64,000 nucleotides of DNA, taken from NCBI RefSeq assembly GCF_004341085.1, contig NZ_SLXW01000010.1, forward strand, positions 19,385 to 83,384. The letters are read 5' to 3'. Every line of letters begins with the position of its first letter. Position 1 is the first letter of the stretch. Origin of the DNA: Sphingomonas sp. PP-CE-1G-424 (GTDB lineage Bacteria; Pseudomonadota; Alphaproteobacteria; Sphingomonadales; Sphingomonadaceae). Positions 25,117 through 33,559 of the stretch are shown one piece after another. A program made the translations under genes and the position numbers. The notes under the pieces were generated by a model. It had not been told where the DNA came from, did no database searches, and worked only from the letters and a program-made list of their open reading frames with translations.

Positions 25117-26649
25117 ATGTCAGGCGGCGAGATCGGGATGTTGGTATTGGAGACGGTATTGAGGATCCGGCGCGAGCACGCGTCGGGCAAAGCCATCAAG
25201 GCGATAATGCGGGACCTGCATTTGTCACGCGGGGTGGTGCGCAGGGCGATCCGGGCGCCGGAGGCGGACACCAAGTACCGGCGGGAAGTACAGCCGTTGC
25301 CAAAATTGGGGCCGTTTCAGATGCGGCTCGATGCGCTGTTGGAAGAGGATGAGCCACGACCGCGGCGCGAGAAGCTGCGCATTACGCGTGTCCATGATCT
25401 GCTGCTGCGCGAGGGGTTCGACGGCTCGTACGACGCGGTGCGCCGCTACGCTACCCGCTGGCGGCAAGCTCGACGTCGCGACGTAATGGACGCGCCAGCG
25501 TTCATCCCGCTGCTGTTCCGGCCGGGCGAGGCCTATCAGTTCGACTGGAGCCACGAAGACGTCGAGATCGCGGGCAAGCCAATGCGGGTGAAGGTCGCAC
25601 ATGTGCGGCTATGCGCATCGCGGGTGATGTACGTGCGAGCCTATCCGCGCGAGACACAGGAGATGCTGTTCGACGCCCATGCGCGGGCATTCGCCTTCTT
25701 CGGGGGCGTGCCGACGCGCGGCATCTACGACAACATGAAGACCGCCGTGACGAGCGTGTTCACAGGCAAGGAACGGGTTTTCAACCGACGTTTTCTGGTC
25801 ATGGCGAACCATTACATGGTCGAGCCTACGGCTTGTTCGCCGACAGCCGGCTGGGAGAAAGGCCAGATCGAAAACCAGGTCCAGACGGCACGCGGTCGGT
25901 TCTTCCAACCGCGCCTGCGTTTTGCCAGTCTCGAGGAGCTGAACGGCTGGCTGGAGGCGGAATGTCGCCGCTGGGCCGACCTGCACCAGCACCCTGAGCA
26001 AAAGGAACTGACGGTTGCCCAGGCATGGGCTGCCGAGCGCGGTGTGCTCCAGCCGGTCGCCGCGCCCTTCGACGGGTTCTACGAGAGTGAGCATGCGGTG
26101 AGCGGCACGTGCCTGATAAGCTTCGACCGCAACCGCTATTCCGTTTCGGCCAAAGCCGTGCGGCGCACGGTTCAGGTGCGTGCCTATGCTACGCGCATCG
26201 TCGTGCGCCTCGGCGGTGAGGTACTCGCCGACCATCCTCGGTTCTTTGGTCGCGACCGCACCATCTACGACCCGTGGCACTACCTGCCGGTGCTCGTGAC
26301 CAAACCCGGCGCCTTACGTAACGGCGCGCCGTTCCAGGACTGGGAGCTGCCGCCTGCGTTGTCACGACTGCGGCGCAAGCTCGGCGCTGGCGATGATGCC
26401 GACCGGCGGTTCGTGCGTGTGCTTGCAGCGGTGCTCGACGACGGGCTCGATCTCGTCGAGGCGGCCGTCCGTGAAGCACTGCTGGCGGGTATCACCAGCG
26501 ACGACATCATTCTCAACATTCTCGCCCGTCGGCGCGAGCCGCCACGACCGTTGACCATCGCCACACCCGAGGACCTGGCGCTGCGCCATCCACCTCGTGC
26601 CGACTGCGGTCGCTACGACAGCCTGCGAGGTTTCCATGCAGCGGCATGA
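25117..26649 (+). CDS. istA: IS21-family transposase IstA
   Basis: A 510-residue transposase of IS21. The N-terminus holds a helix-turn-helix (IRREHASGKAIKAIMRDLHL). The DDE integrase core follows, with the first aspartate in YQFDWSHEDVEI, the second in IYDNMKTAV and the glutamate in GWEKGQIENQVQ. A C-terminal Mu-like beta-barrel region (FDRNRYSVSAKAV) follows. Its last 14 bases overlap istB, the standard coupling in this family. The frame is intact. Confidence 0.95.
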   Translation: MSGGEIGMLVLETVLRIRREHASGKAIKAIMRDLHLSRGVVRRAIRAPEADTKYRREVQPLPKLGPFQMRLDALLEEDEPRPRREKLRITRVHDLLLREGFDGSYDAVRRYATRWRQARRRDVMDAPAFIPLLFRPGEAYQFDWSHEDVEIAGKPMRVKVAHVRLCASRVMYVRAYPRETQEMLFDAHARAFAFFGGVPTRGIYDNMKTAVTSVFTGKERVFNRRFLVMANHYMVEPTACSPTAGWEKGQIENQVQTARGRFFQPRLRFASLEELNGWLEAECRRWADLHQHPEQKELTVAQAWAAERGVLQPVAAPFDGFYESEHAVSGTCLISFDRNRYSVSAKAVRRTVQVRAYATRIVVRLGGEVLADHPRFFGRDRTIYDPWHYLPVLVTKPGALRNGAPFQDWELPPALSRLRRKLGAGDDADRRFVRVLAAVLDDGLDLVEAAVREALLAGITSDDIILNILARRREPPRPLTIATPEDLALRHPPRADCGRYDSLRGFHAAA

Positions 26650-27364
26650 GATGATGACGGCCATGGCCGAGTTAGGGCTCAAGGGCATGGCTGGTGCCTT
26701 CGACGAGGCGGTCACCACCGGCCTGCAGCGCAAGCGTATGACAATGGAAATCCTGACGGACTTGCTGCGGGCAGAGACGGCCCATCGCCATGCAGCGTCG
26801 GTCCGCTACCGGATGTCAGCCGCCAAACTGCCGGCGGTAAAGGACCTCGACGCCTTCGTATTTGACGGCACGCCCATCAACGAAGGCCTGGTGCGCTCGC
26901 TGCACAGCGGCTCCTTCCTGGCCGGCCAGCGCAACATCGTGCTCGTCGGTGGTACGGGCACTGGCAAGACGCACCTCGCCAGCGCCATTACCGCCAACGT
27001 CGTGCGAAACGGCGCCCGCGGCCGCTACTTCAACACGGTCGACCTGGTGAACCGGCTCGAGGAGGAAACTCGCCTCGGCAAGGCCGGCGCGCTTGCAGCT
27101 CAGCTGTCACGCCTTGAGGTCGTGGTGCTCGACGAGCTTGGTTATCTGCCGTTCGCCCGCTCGGGCGGCCAGCTGCTCTTCCACCTGGTCAGCAAGCTCT
27201 ACGAGCGGACCTCGGTCATCGTCACTACGAACCTTGCCTTTGGCGAATGGCCGACTGTCTTCGGCGACCCCAAGATGACCACCGCGCTGCTCGACCGCAT
27301 TACGCACCACTGCGACATCGTCGAAACCGGCAACGACAGCTGGCGCTTCAAGCACCGCAGCTAG
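26636..27364 (+). CDS. istB: IS21-family ATPase IstB
   Basis: A 242-residue AAA+ ATPase that helps IstA choose targets. The Walker A motif is LVGGTGTGKTHLASAI and Walker B is VVVLDELGYLPF; the sensor region is SVIVTTNLAFGEW. The ATG at 26636 lies inside the end of istA. Downstream, 170 noncoding bases lead to the right inverted repeat. Confidence 0.95.
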   Translation: MQRHEMMTAMAELGLKGMAGAFDEAVTTGLQRKRMTMEILTDLLRAETAHRHAASVRYRMSAAKLPAVKDLDAFVFDGTPINEGLVRSLHSGSFLAGQRNIVLVGGTGTGKTHLASAITANVVRNGARGRYFNTVDLVNRLEEETRLGKAGALAAQLSRLEVVVLDELGYLPFARSGGQLLFHLVSKLYERTSVIVTTNLAFGEWPTVFGDPKMTTALLDRITHHCDIVETGNDSWRFKHRS

Positions 27365-27535
27365 CCCCCGGGAACCCGACAGAGGAACGCTTCGCGCTGG
27401 TTACGCCTCCGGACGGGCTACGCCCGCCCTACGCCGCAACCAGCGCGAACGGCGCGTCCGTTACCGTCACGCCGCCCAACGAAGGGGGTCTCTTTTGGAC
27501 GCCGATAGGGGGTCCTTTTTGGACGCCGATTGACA

Positions 27536-27753
27536 AGACTGGATCGCCGGGTGCGATTGGCGGGGCGCGGGCACAGTATCATTTGCGCCAGGTTCTAGTC
27601 TTCCTCGACGCTCATGTGCTCAACAAGCCCGAGGTAATGATCGGTCAAATCGCCGGTAAGGTCGATCCCGCGACCGGTGAGATCACCGACGAGGGTACGG
27701 CGACGTTCGTCGGCCAGCAAATCGCTGCACTCGCCGCGCTGGCTCGCCGCTAG
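27536..27753 (+). pseudogene. C-terminal stump of an NADPH-dependent FMN reductase
   Basis: From the first base after IS21, a frame reads GSPGAIGGARAQYHLRQVLV then FLDAHVLNKPEVMIGQIAGK and ends ATFVGQQIAALAALARR. This is the last 70 or so residues of an NADPH-dependent FMN reductase (chromate/quinone reductase type), whose family has SPG-x-x-GG-x-RAQ at this place. The N-terminal flavin-binding half is not found on the other side of IS21, so it was lost by deletion next to the element. Expression would need a start inside IS21; it is surely non-functional. Confidence 0.85.
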
Positions 27754-27888
27754 ACTGGAATATACCAGTCCGATCTACACTGCTGCCCGAGTTCATGCCT
27801 CCAGATAAGCTAGTCGACCTTCAACTCGGGCGGCTCGGACCGTCTGTGCCGCGTGATTGTTTACGAGTAATTATTAGGAGTTACTTCC

Positions 27889-28353
27889 ATGCAAAAATAC
27901 AAGGCAGCAATCACGGGGGGGCTAGTGGCTGGGTTGGTCACGACGGCCGTTATGGTCGCGGGTCGCAAAACCGGCTTGCTTACCAAGACGCTGGATCGCG
28001 ATGCAGTTGATTGGATCGACGATGTAAGCAACTCTCGCGCCGTTATCGGTGAAGCAGGCACCAGCGCCGTTGAGTTCGCCAACCACCTTGGTGCCTCGGC
28101 CGCCTTCGCCGCTGCGCTGCCAACAATCCGGCGCGTCGTTCCATCCCTTTCGCCTGCCATGATCGGTGTGATTTACGGGAGCGTTTTATACGTCGTGAAC
28201 ATTGGTGGCATCGCGCCAGTTTTGGGCATCACGGAAGGTGAGGTACAAGCTGGCCCACGTAAGGCAGGGGAGCGATGGGCGATCCATGTGCTTCAAGCCG
28301 TCGTCACCGCCCTTGTCGCTGAGCGTCTGGCGTTCGATGAACCAACCGCCTGA
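27889..28353 (+). CDS. Small membrane protein (possibly DUF1440/YagU-like)
   Basis: A 154-residue protein with likely helices at about 6-24, 70-80 and 98-114 and a final helix near 135-148. The order of short membrane segments with a polar loop (RKTGLLTKTLDRDAVDWIDD) faintly resembles YagU-type inner-membrane proteins, but I cannot confirm the family. AGGAG lies 8 bases before the ATG at 27889, a good start. It follows the FMN reductase stump and is divergent from nothing near. Function unknown. Confidence 0.6.
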   Translation: MQKYKAAITGGLVAGLVTTAVMVAGRKTGLLTKTLDRDAVDWIDDVSNSRAVIGEAGTSAVEFANHLGASAAFAAALPTIRRVVPSLSPAMIGVIYGSVLYVVNIGGIAPVLGITEGEVQAGPRKAGERWAIHVLQAVVTALVAERLAFDEPTA

Positions 28354-28685
28354 TGCTCCTTACGGGTACAGTATTGTGCCCCTTAGCATTCAAGGCGCCG
28401 CATCTCCAAAGAACATTGCGTCTCGCTACAATCTGATCAGGTCAGAACGCTTCTGATGTAACGCGCGCATCAAGCCTCCATAACGTCGGTATTGAGCAAA
28501 TCGATCACACGCTGGCCTGTCGTAAACCACACGATAGTCGCCAATCGGGGTTGGCGACCGCGTTTTGCGACGATCGGGACGATACCGTCCGAAATCACCC
28601 GTTTGTCGCACAAGGGTGATTACGACTGGGTTTTTCACATATCGAGCAGCGTCGAACCAGCATAACTGCGCTCGGCGCCAGATGA
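28354..28685. other. Spacer without recognised gene
   Basis: About 330 bases between the small membrane protein gene and the 3' end of the S41 peptidase gene. Frames on both strands are short and lack a family pattern. Its middle part is coding-like in composition and may be a relic. I see no terminator with a T run. Confidence 0.4.
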
Positions 28686-30212
28686 TTAGCTGCCGATCGC
28701 TACATAGTGCGTTACCCATCGCTCAAGAGCCCCATCGTCACGAATATCGCCGGTGAAGCGACGGGAGGGAATCTGCGGCACGTTGTCGTCCCGTTCGCGC
28801 CCGTCACGGGTCATAGCGGCAAAGTGGGCGACCGCATTGCCACTAGGCAATGGGATCGCGACGGACGACCCCGAGCGCCTGTCCACAAACGTTGGCAGAC
28901 CTATCTGGAGAACGCCGGGAAACTTCTTCATTTCGTCCACGAAGGCAATACAGGCACTCGCACAGCCATAATCTGTAAGTACATAGACCTGAGCGCGGAC
29001 CGGACTGGTCGGCGCCTTACCGCGCACGATCGGGATCGAAGCCGCCCTGAACAGTGGCTCCCCTGCAGCCTTCGCGCGTTCCTGCTCCCGGTCGTCTTTC
29101 ACCCTATAAACGTCGAGTGTTGTATCGACAGGGGTCTTGAATGCGTCGGCTGTCTGTTCGGCCTCACCGTCCAGCGCGACGTAGGCCGGCGACAGGCGAT
29201 AGACTCCGCGGATGTGCAGCCGAGCCGTTGCGTAATAGTCCGCGTAAGCCTGTCCATACAGCCCGCGCAGGTATCCCATGAACCAGTCATAGGGTCCGCC
29301 ACTGTTGCCGCCAACATCGAGTACGATGAAGCGCTTGTTCCGTAGTGAGGGCGCTGCTGCGATCGCTGCATGGAAGTCCGACGCTTGCCGTGCGGTTTCC
29401 GGAGCAAAGTATCCGAGCGTCACCCACGCGCCATCGGCCCCGATCAGTCGCGTGGTCACGCCACGCTTTCGTTTGCCCTGCCATGACAGCATGATCGGCT
29501 GCAGCTCATCTAACGGTGCGGGCTTCCAGTCGAGTCCGACGGTACGGCCGTCGATCACGCACTGGGAGGGCCGTGAACGCAGCGGGCTGTCCTGATCCAT
29601 CAGAAGCCGGAGAGCCGCTGTCATTCGTGAGTTCTCAAGCGCGATCGGGGTGCTGATCTCGTATTGCCCGATGGTATCGATCCACCATGACACGGGTTTC
29701 CCATCGCACGCAGTCAGTTCGGCATCGTCCCTGACGCCAGCCAGGCGCGATGACGTGACGCGATATCGTCCATTATCGAAGCGGACGAGGAAGCCCGGCC
29801 ATTTAGCGTCAATCGGCGCCATCTGGAATTGCACGCCCGTATGCGCATCGCGGAAAGTCGTGGCGAGGTGGCGTAAGACCGCTTGATACCCAGCAGCGTC
29901 GCGAACGAGGGGTATTTCCGCCTCAGCCTTCGCCACCGCAAGGTTGAACCGGGCACCCCACGCTGCCGGGTCGGGATAGGCTGCATAGATGTAGTTCTGC
30001 CGCGCGCCGCTCGCGAACGCGTGGACGTCACGTCGCGTCATGTCCTGCCATCCGGATATGGTCGCAGGCGTTTCCCCTGCCCCGGGGGTCTTCGCGGGCA
30101 CCGACGGCATACCATCCGGCGTAGAGGCCCGTGCTAGCCGACCTGGCGTAGCCGCAGTGCCAAGGATCATCAGCACTGACAAACCTGGGCGGATGGCTCG
30201 TGGGAAACGCAT
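28686..30212 (-). CDS. S41-family peptidase, exported
   Basis: A 508-residue protein of the S41 (tail-specific protease/CtpA-related) family with a Sec-type leader (LSVLMILGTAATPGRLA). The family core is present: strand KRFIVLDVGGNSGG, corresponding to the V-D-x-R/G-x-N-x-GG motif, and the nucleophile region VYVLTDYGCASACIAFVDEM, where the serine of C-A-S lies. A clear lysine partner of the catalytic dyad is not obvious. AAGG is 6 bases from the ATG at 30212. The next gene upstream on the same strand (cupin) is 107 bases away, so it may have its own promoter. Substrate unknown. Confidence 0.85.
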   Translation of the reverse strand: MRFPRAIRPGLSVLMILGTAATPGRLARASTPDGMPSVPAKTPGAGETPATISGWQDMTRRDVHAFASGARQNYIYAAYPDPAAWGARFNLAVAKAEAEIPLVRDAAGYQAVLRHLATTFRDAHTGVQFQMAPIDAKWPGFLVRFDNGRYRVTSSRLAGVRDDAELTACDGKPVSWWIDTIGQYEISTPIALENSRMTAALRLLMDQDSPLRSRPSQCVIDGRTVGLDWKPAPLDELQPIMLSWQGKRKRGVTTRLIGADGAWVTLGYFAPETARQASDFHAAIAAAPSLRNKRFIVLDVGGNSGGPYDWFMGYLRGLYGQAYADYYATARLHIRGVYRLSPAYVALDGEAEQTADAFKTPVDTTLDVYRVKDDREQERAKAAGEPLFRAASIPIVRGKAPTSPVRAQVYVLTDYGCASACIAFVDEMKKFPGVLQIGLPTFVDRRSGSSVAIPLPSGNAVAHFAAMTRDGRERDDNVPQIPSRRFTGDIRDDGALERWVTHYVAIGS

Positions 30213-30319
30213 AGCAGACCTTAACGCGCCGGATGGGGCGGTGATTGCACCACCCCTACATTACGGAGACGGTAGGGCCGTCATGATCCGCGGGGTAGCA
30301 ATACCTCCCGAGGAAGCAA

Positions 30320-30721
30320 CTACGATCTACCCTGATACTGATCGTCCGTTACCTTCTCCAGCCACACGACGTTCTTGCCGTCTAAAGCTTCGGTTATCGC
30401 GAGGTGAGTCATTGCCGAGGTTGGCGTCGCCCCGTGCCAATGCTTGTGGCCAGGCGGGCACCAGACGACGTCACCTGTCCTGATCTCAACAATCGGTTCG
30501 CCCTCGCACTGTGTCCATCCACACCCTGTGGTCACGATCAGCGTCTGACCGAGCGGGTGCGTATGCCACGCCGAGCGAGCACCTGGTTCGAACGTGACGT
30601 AGGCGCTTGTAGCACGAGCGGGCTCCGGCGGACTGTTCAGCGGATCAATCCGGACGGTACCGGTGAAAAACTCCTCCGGACCTTTCTGTGAGGGCTGCGA
30701 TCCCGCACGCATGAGTTTCAT
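30320..30721 (-). CDS. Cupin, manganese hydroxynitrile lyase (GtHNL) type
   Basis: A 133-residue single-domain cupin. The metal site falls at H53, H55 and Q59 (SAWHTHPLGQT) and H94 (PPGHKHWHGAT), the same residue numbers reported for the cupin (R)-hydroxynitrile lyase of Granulicella tundricola, GtHNL. The N-terminal GPEEFFTGTVRIDPL and the C-terminal KVTDDQY also fit that group. Whether it cleaves cyanohydrins in the cell is unknown; close relatives are often annotated only as cupins beside carboxymuconolactone decarboxylases. It follows such a gene by 25 bases, in an SDR-CMD-cupin operon. A secreted paralogue lies at 33.1 kb. Confidence 0.85.
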   Translation of the reverse strand: MKLMRAGSQPSQKGPEEFFTGTVRIDPLNSPPEPARATSAYVTFEPGARSAWHTHPLGQTLIVTTGCGWTQCEGEPIVEIRTGDVVWCPPGHKHWHGATPTSAMTHLAITEALDGKNVVWLEKVTDDQYQGRS

Positions 30722-30746
30722 AGTATTTCTCCTATCCTCAATGACA

Positions 30747-31160
30747 TCAGATGCCGGCTTCCTCGAACACCTTCTTCACGATCGGCAGAGCGGTCATGGC
30801 AGGCGGCCACCCGGCGTAGAAGGCAATCTGAGTGATTGCCTCGACGATCTCGCTGCGCTTCAAACCGTTCTCCAGTCCCTTCTTCACGTGGAAGGCCAGC
30901 TCGTTGTGTCGGTAGCCCGCGACCAGGCAGGTGATCGTTGTCAGACTGCGGTCGCGCGGAGAAAGCGCCGGGTTCGCCCACACGTCCCCGAACAATACCT
31001 TGTCAGTGATCTCGGCGAGATGGGGCGCGATGTCGCCGAATGATTTGCGAGCGTCGGTCGGTTCGGTAGGCAAGATTGTTTCTCCTGATAAGGCCGGCCA
31101 CGGGGCAGAGGCGACAAGCGCCCCAGCGACTGCAGCCCGACGAGTGATTTGAAAGTCCAT
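30747..31160 (-). CDS. Carboxymuconolactone decarboxylase-family protein with Tat-like signal
   Basis: A 137-residue member of the CMD/AhpD family, with the core NPALSPRDRSLTTITCLVAG, NELAFHVKKGLENGLKR and QIAFYAGWPPAMTAL. Members include true gamma-carboxymuconolactone decarboxylase and redox proteins; only one cysteine is present, so an AhpD-type CXXC redox role is excluded. Unusually, the start at 31160 gives ITRRAAVAGALVASAPWPAL, a twin-arginine-like export signal; the classical family is cytoplasmic. It begins 5 bases after the SDR stop and is followed 25 bases later by the cupin, so the three form one operon. Confidence 0.85.
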   Translation of the reverse strand: MDFQITRRAAVAGALVASAPWPALSGETILPTEPTDARKSFGDIAPHLAEITDKVLFGDVWANPALSPRDRSLTTITCLVAGYRHNELAFHVKKGLENGLKRSEIVEAITQIAFYAGWPPAMTALPIVKKVFEEAGI

Positions 31161-31165
31161 CAGCT

Positions 31166-31933
31166 TCAGTGAGCCGTAAAACCGCCATCTACTGGCAGGG
31201 CCACGCCAACGACGAAGCTGGCACCTGGGCTGCACAGCCATAAGACCGTCTGCGCGATCTCTTCAGCGGTACCGAGACGGCCAATTGGCTGCTGCTTCAG
31301 GAAGTCGTCCATCGCCGCCTTCTGTGTCTTCAGCATATCGGCGACCATCGGGGTTTCGATGACACCCGGGCAGATTGCGTTGATGCGGACTCCACGAGGC
31401 GCGTATTCAAGCGCGGCGCTCTTGGTGAGACCGATCACGCCATGCTTTGAGGCATGATAGGCGACACGCTCCGGCAGTCCGACAAGGCCTCCCAGCGAAG
31501 AGCAATTGACGATCGCGCCGGATCCCTGCGTGCGCATCTGCTTCAGCTCGTGCTTCATGCAAGTCCAGATGCCACGCAGGTTCACTGCGTGCACCTTGTC
31601 GAACTCTTCGGCTGTCTCGTCAGCCGCGTCTGACGGTTGAGCCTGGATACCAGCATTATTGTAGGCAAAGTCGAGGCGACCGAACTTGGAAACGGCTCGT
31701 TCGACGAGTGCCGCGGCCTGTGCTTCATCCGAGACATCGCAGGCCATGCCGATCGCAGTGTAACCGGCAGAGGTGAGCTTGTCCGCAGCCTCCTGGATTG
31801 CGGCTTCGTCGACGTCACCAATGACGACTGCGGCACCGTTTTTCGCAAAAGCCTCGGCAGTTGCGTAGCCCATACCGCCTTTGGCGCCCGTGACGACGGC
31901 GACCTTGCCGGAGAAGTCGTAGGTGGGGTTCAT
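31166..31933 (-). CDS. Short-chain dehydrogenase/reductase (SDR)
   Basis: A 255-residue classical SDR with TGAKGGMG, acidic cofactor-selecting GDVDEAA (NAD preference), NNAG, the active serine in NCSSLGG, YHASK and ICPGVIETPMV. I take the ATG at 31933 (MNPTYDFSGKVAVV); the longer frame from 31987 is not family-like. It is the first gene of the SDR-CMD-cupin operon. It lies behind the LysR gene (163 bases), which may control it. Probably it oxidises an alcohol that the cupin or CMD protein handles; inferred only. Confidence 0.9.
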   Translation of the reverse strand: MNPTYDFSGKVAVVTGAKGGMGYATAEAFAKNGAAVVIGDVDEAAIQEAADKLTSAGYTAIGMACDVSDEAQAAALVERAVSKFGRLDFAYNNAGIQAQPSDAADETAEEFDKVHAVNLRGIWTCMKHELKQMRTQGSGAIVNCSSLGGLVGLPERVAYHASKHGVIGLTKSAALEYAPRGVRINAICPGVIETPMVADMLKTQKAAMDDFLKQQPIGRLGTAEEIAQTVLWLCSPGASFVVGVALPVDGGFTAH

Positions 31934-32096
31934 ATCAGATCTCGCTGTTTGACGGTCGCGCCCGTCTTCAGCCAACAAGATATTCATCAGAACGTGCTTG
32001 GATTACCCCAATCCAAGTTCATGCCACCTTGAGGACGGCTCAACGTAGAGCCGTAGCGCCGGTAACGGCTAAGAGCCGACCCGATGATCCATGCGG

Positions 32097-33005
32097 TCAC
32101 AGTCCAAGCGGCTTCAACTCCCTTACGAGATCGATCAGGAGACGAAGCCCGGTCGGTAATTGACGCCGGCTCGAATAATAGGCGTAGAAGCCCGGGCCCG
32201 ACGCTGCCCACTCATCCAGCACCTGCCGTATGGCGCCGCTGGCGAGCAGCGGTGCGACCAACGGCTCGGGGGCATACATCAGGCCAGCACCGCCGATGAG
32301 CGCCTCCAGGATCGCGCGACTGTCGTCGAACGTCAGGGAACCCGGAACAGCGACGGCAATCTCTTCATCTCCACGCTCGAACTCCCAGCGGTAGACGCTG
32401 TCGTCCCCGATCCGGAAGCGCAGGCAATGATGGGCAGCAAGATCATCGGGGTGAGCCGGCGCACTATAGCGTTCGAGGTAGTCGACAGAACCGACGACGA
32501 TCCAGCGGATCTCCGCCGACAGTCGCTGCGCGATCATGTCCTCAGGAACCGTACCGCCGTAGCGTATGCCAGCGTCGAACCCACCGTCTGTCACGTCGAC
32601 CAGATGATTGCTGACGGCCACATCGAGTTCGACATCCGGGTAACGCGCCACGAACGCGGGCAGCACGGGGCCAATCAACAGGCTTGCCGCATCGCTTGGC
32701 ACGTTGATGCGGATACGCCCCGTCGGAGCATCCCGAAAGCGGTTGAGCCGATCGACGGCTTGCTCGATCTGATCGAATGGGCCGCTGATCGCAGCTTGCA
32801 GCTCTTCTCCTGCCGCCGTGAGCGTAACGCTCCGGTTGGTTCGGTTCAGCAGTCGGATACCGAGGCGGGTTTCCAGCCCCTTCAACGCATGGCTCAGCGC
32901 CGAAGCGCTGACGCCGAGATCAAGGCCGGCACGACGGAAGTTGCGGTGTCGGGCGATCGCGAGGAAGTAGTTGTAGTCGGCGAGATCGGTACGGCTGATG
33001 GGCAT
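32097..33005 (-). CDS. LysR-family transcriptional regulator
   Basis: A 302-residue LysR regulator with helix-turn-helix YFLAIARHRNFRRAGLDLG and VSASALSHALKGLETRLG. The substrate domain has FDAGIRYGGTVPEDMIAQRL, and it ends PGFYAYYSSRRQLPTGLRLL. The start at 33005 gives the family form MPISRTDLADYNYF. It is a clear paralogue of the LysR at 52.1 kb, which sits beside the second paoABC set. This one lies between the SDR operon and the cupin/PQQ dehydrogenase genes, all on the same strand. It may control either side. Confidence 0.92.
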   Translation of the reverse strand: MPISRTDLADYNYFLAIARHRNFRRAGLDLGVSASALSHALKGLETRLGIRLLNRTNRSVTLTAAGEELQAAISGPFDQIEQAVDRLNRFRDAPTGRIRINVPSDAASLLIGPVLPAFVARYPDVELDVAVSNHLVDVTDGGFDAGIRYGGTVPEDMIAQRLSAEIRWIVVGSVDYLERYSAPAHPDDLAAHHCLRFRIGDDSVYRWEFERGDEEIAVAVPGSLTFDDSRAILEALIGGAGLMYAPEPLVAPLLASGAIRQVLDEWAASGPGFYAYYSSRRQLPTGLRLLIDLVRELKPLGL

Positions 33006-33053
33006 GAGCGAACATGACCCATCAACGGCAAACATTGCAAATTGAACCGCTTA

Positions 33054-33545
33054 CTATCTCGACGGGCCGTGAAACTGTACGTCCGTTACTGGCTCGGCCC
33101 AATCCACGTTGCGCCCGCCGACAGTCTCGGCGATCGACAGATGAGTCACGGTCGTCTGGTCGGTAGCACCGTGCCAATGCCGCTGACCTGCCGGCACATA
33201 AACCGTGTCCCCCTTGCAGATACGTTGCACCGGCCCCCCTTCGCGTTCCGTCCAGCCACAGCCCTCCGTTACATAAAGGGTCTGGCCTGCGGGATGGGTA
33301 TGCCAGTTGCTGCGCGCACCGGAGTGGAACGTTACCAGTCCGGTGCCAGCACGGCCGGGCGCCAAAGGCTTCACCAGCTCGGCGACCGTCACCTTGCCCG
33401 TGAAATACTTCGCAGGGCCAGGCTTTGGGGACACCGTCTTGGCCCTGACCACGCCGGGCGGGGGCGCAGGTGCTGCCTGGCCGAGGGCGGCACCAGAGCC
33501 GTTAAACAGCAGTGTCGCAAGGAGGGGTGCTTTAAGCGATGTCAT
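33054..33545 (-). CDS. Secreted cupin, GtHNL-like paralogue
   Basis: A 163-residue cupin closely related to the one at 30.3 kb but with a Sec leader (LKAPLLATLLFNGSGAALGQA). Metal-site residues are kept: SNWHTHPAGQT gives two histidines and the glutamine, and PAGQRHWHGAT the last histidine. The family ending EPVTDVQFHG is also present. Its start at 33545 is 14 bases after the PQQ dehydrogenase stop, so the two are almost surely cotranscribed. A periplasmic cupin beside a periplasmic dehydrogenase may process its product; this is inferred. Confidence 0.85.
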   Translation of the reverse strand: MTSLKAPLLATLLFNGSGAALGQAAPAPPPGVVRAKTVSPKPGPAKYFTGKVTVAELVKPLAPGRAGTGLVTFHSGARSNWHTHPAGQTLYVTEGCGWTEREGGPVQRICKGDTVYVPAGQRHWHGATDQTTVTHLSIAETVGGRNVDWAEPVTDVQFHGPSR

Positions 33546-33559
33546 ATAGATCCTCCTGA

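Larger units (their letters stand above)
25022..27535 (+). mobile_element. Complete IS21-family element
   Basis: About 2.5 kb with istA and istB and the multiple terminal repeats typical of IS21. The left end at 25022 (TGTGGATCGGCG, then AAAAAGGACCCC) and the right end at 27535 (reverse: TGTCAATCGGCG, then AAAAAGGACCCC) form an inverted repeat of about 27 bases. Second internal copies lie at 25059-25082 and 27484-27507. The flanks (CCCGGGA and AGACTGG) show no target duplication, and the right flank is a gene stump, so the element has probably caused an adjacent deletion. Confidence 0.9.

Noticed and set aside
25015..27542. Target-site duplication around IS21
   Set aside because: The flanks CCCGGGA and AGACTGG do not match, and a gene stump on the right indicates a deletion.
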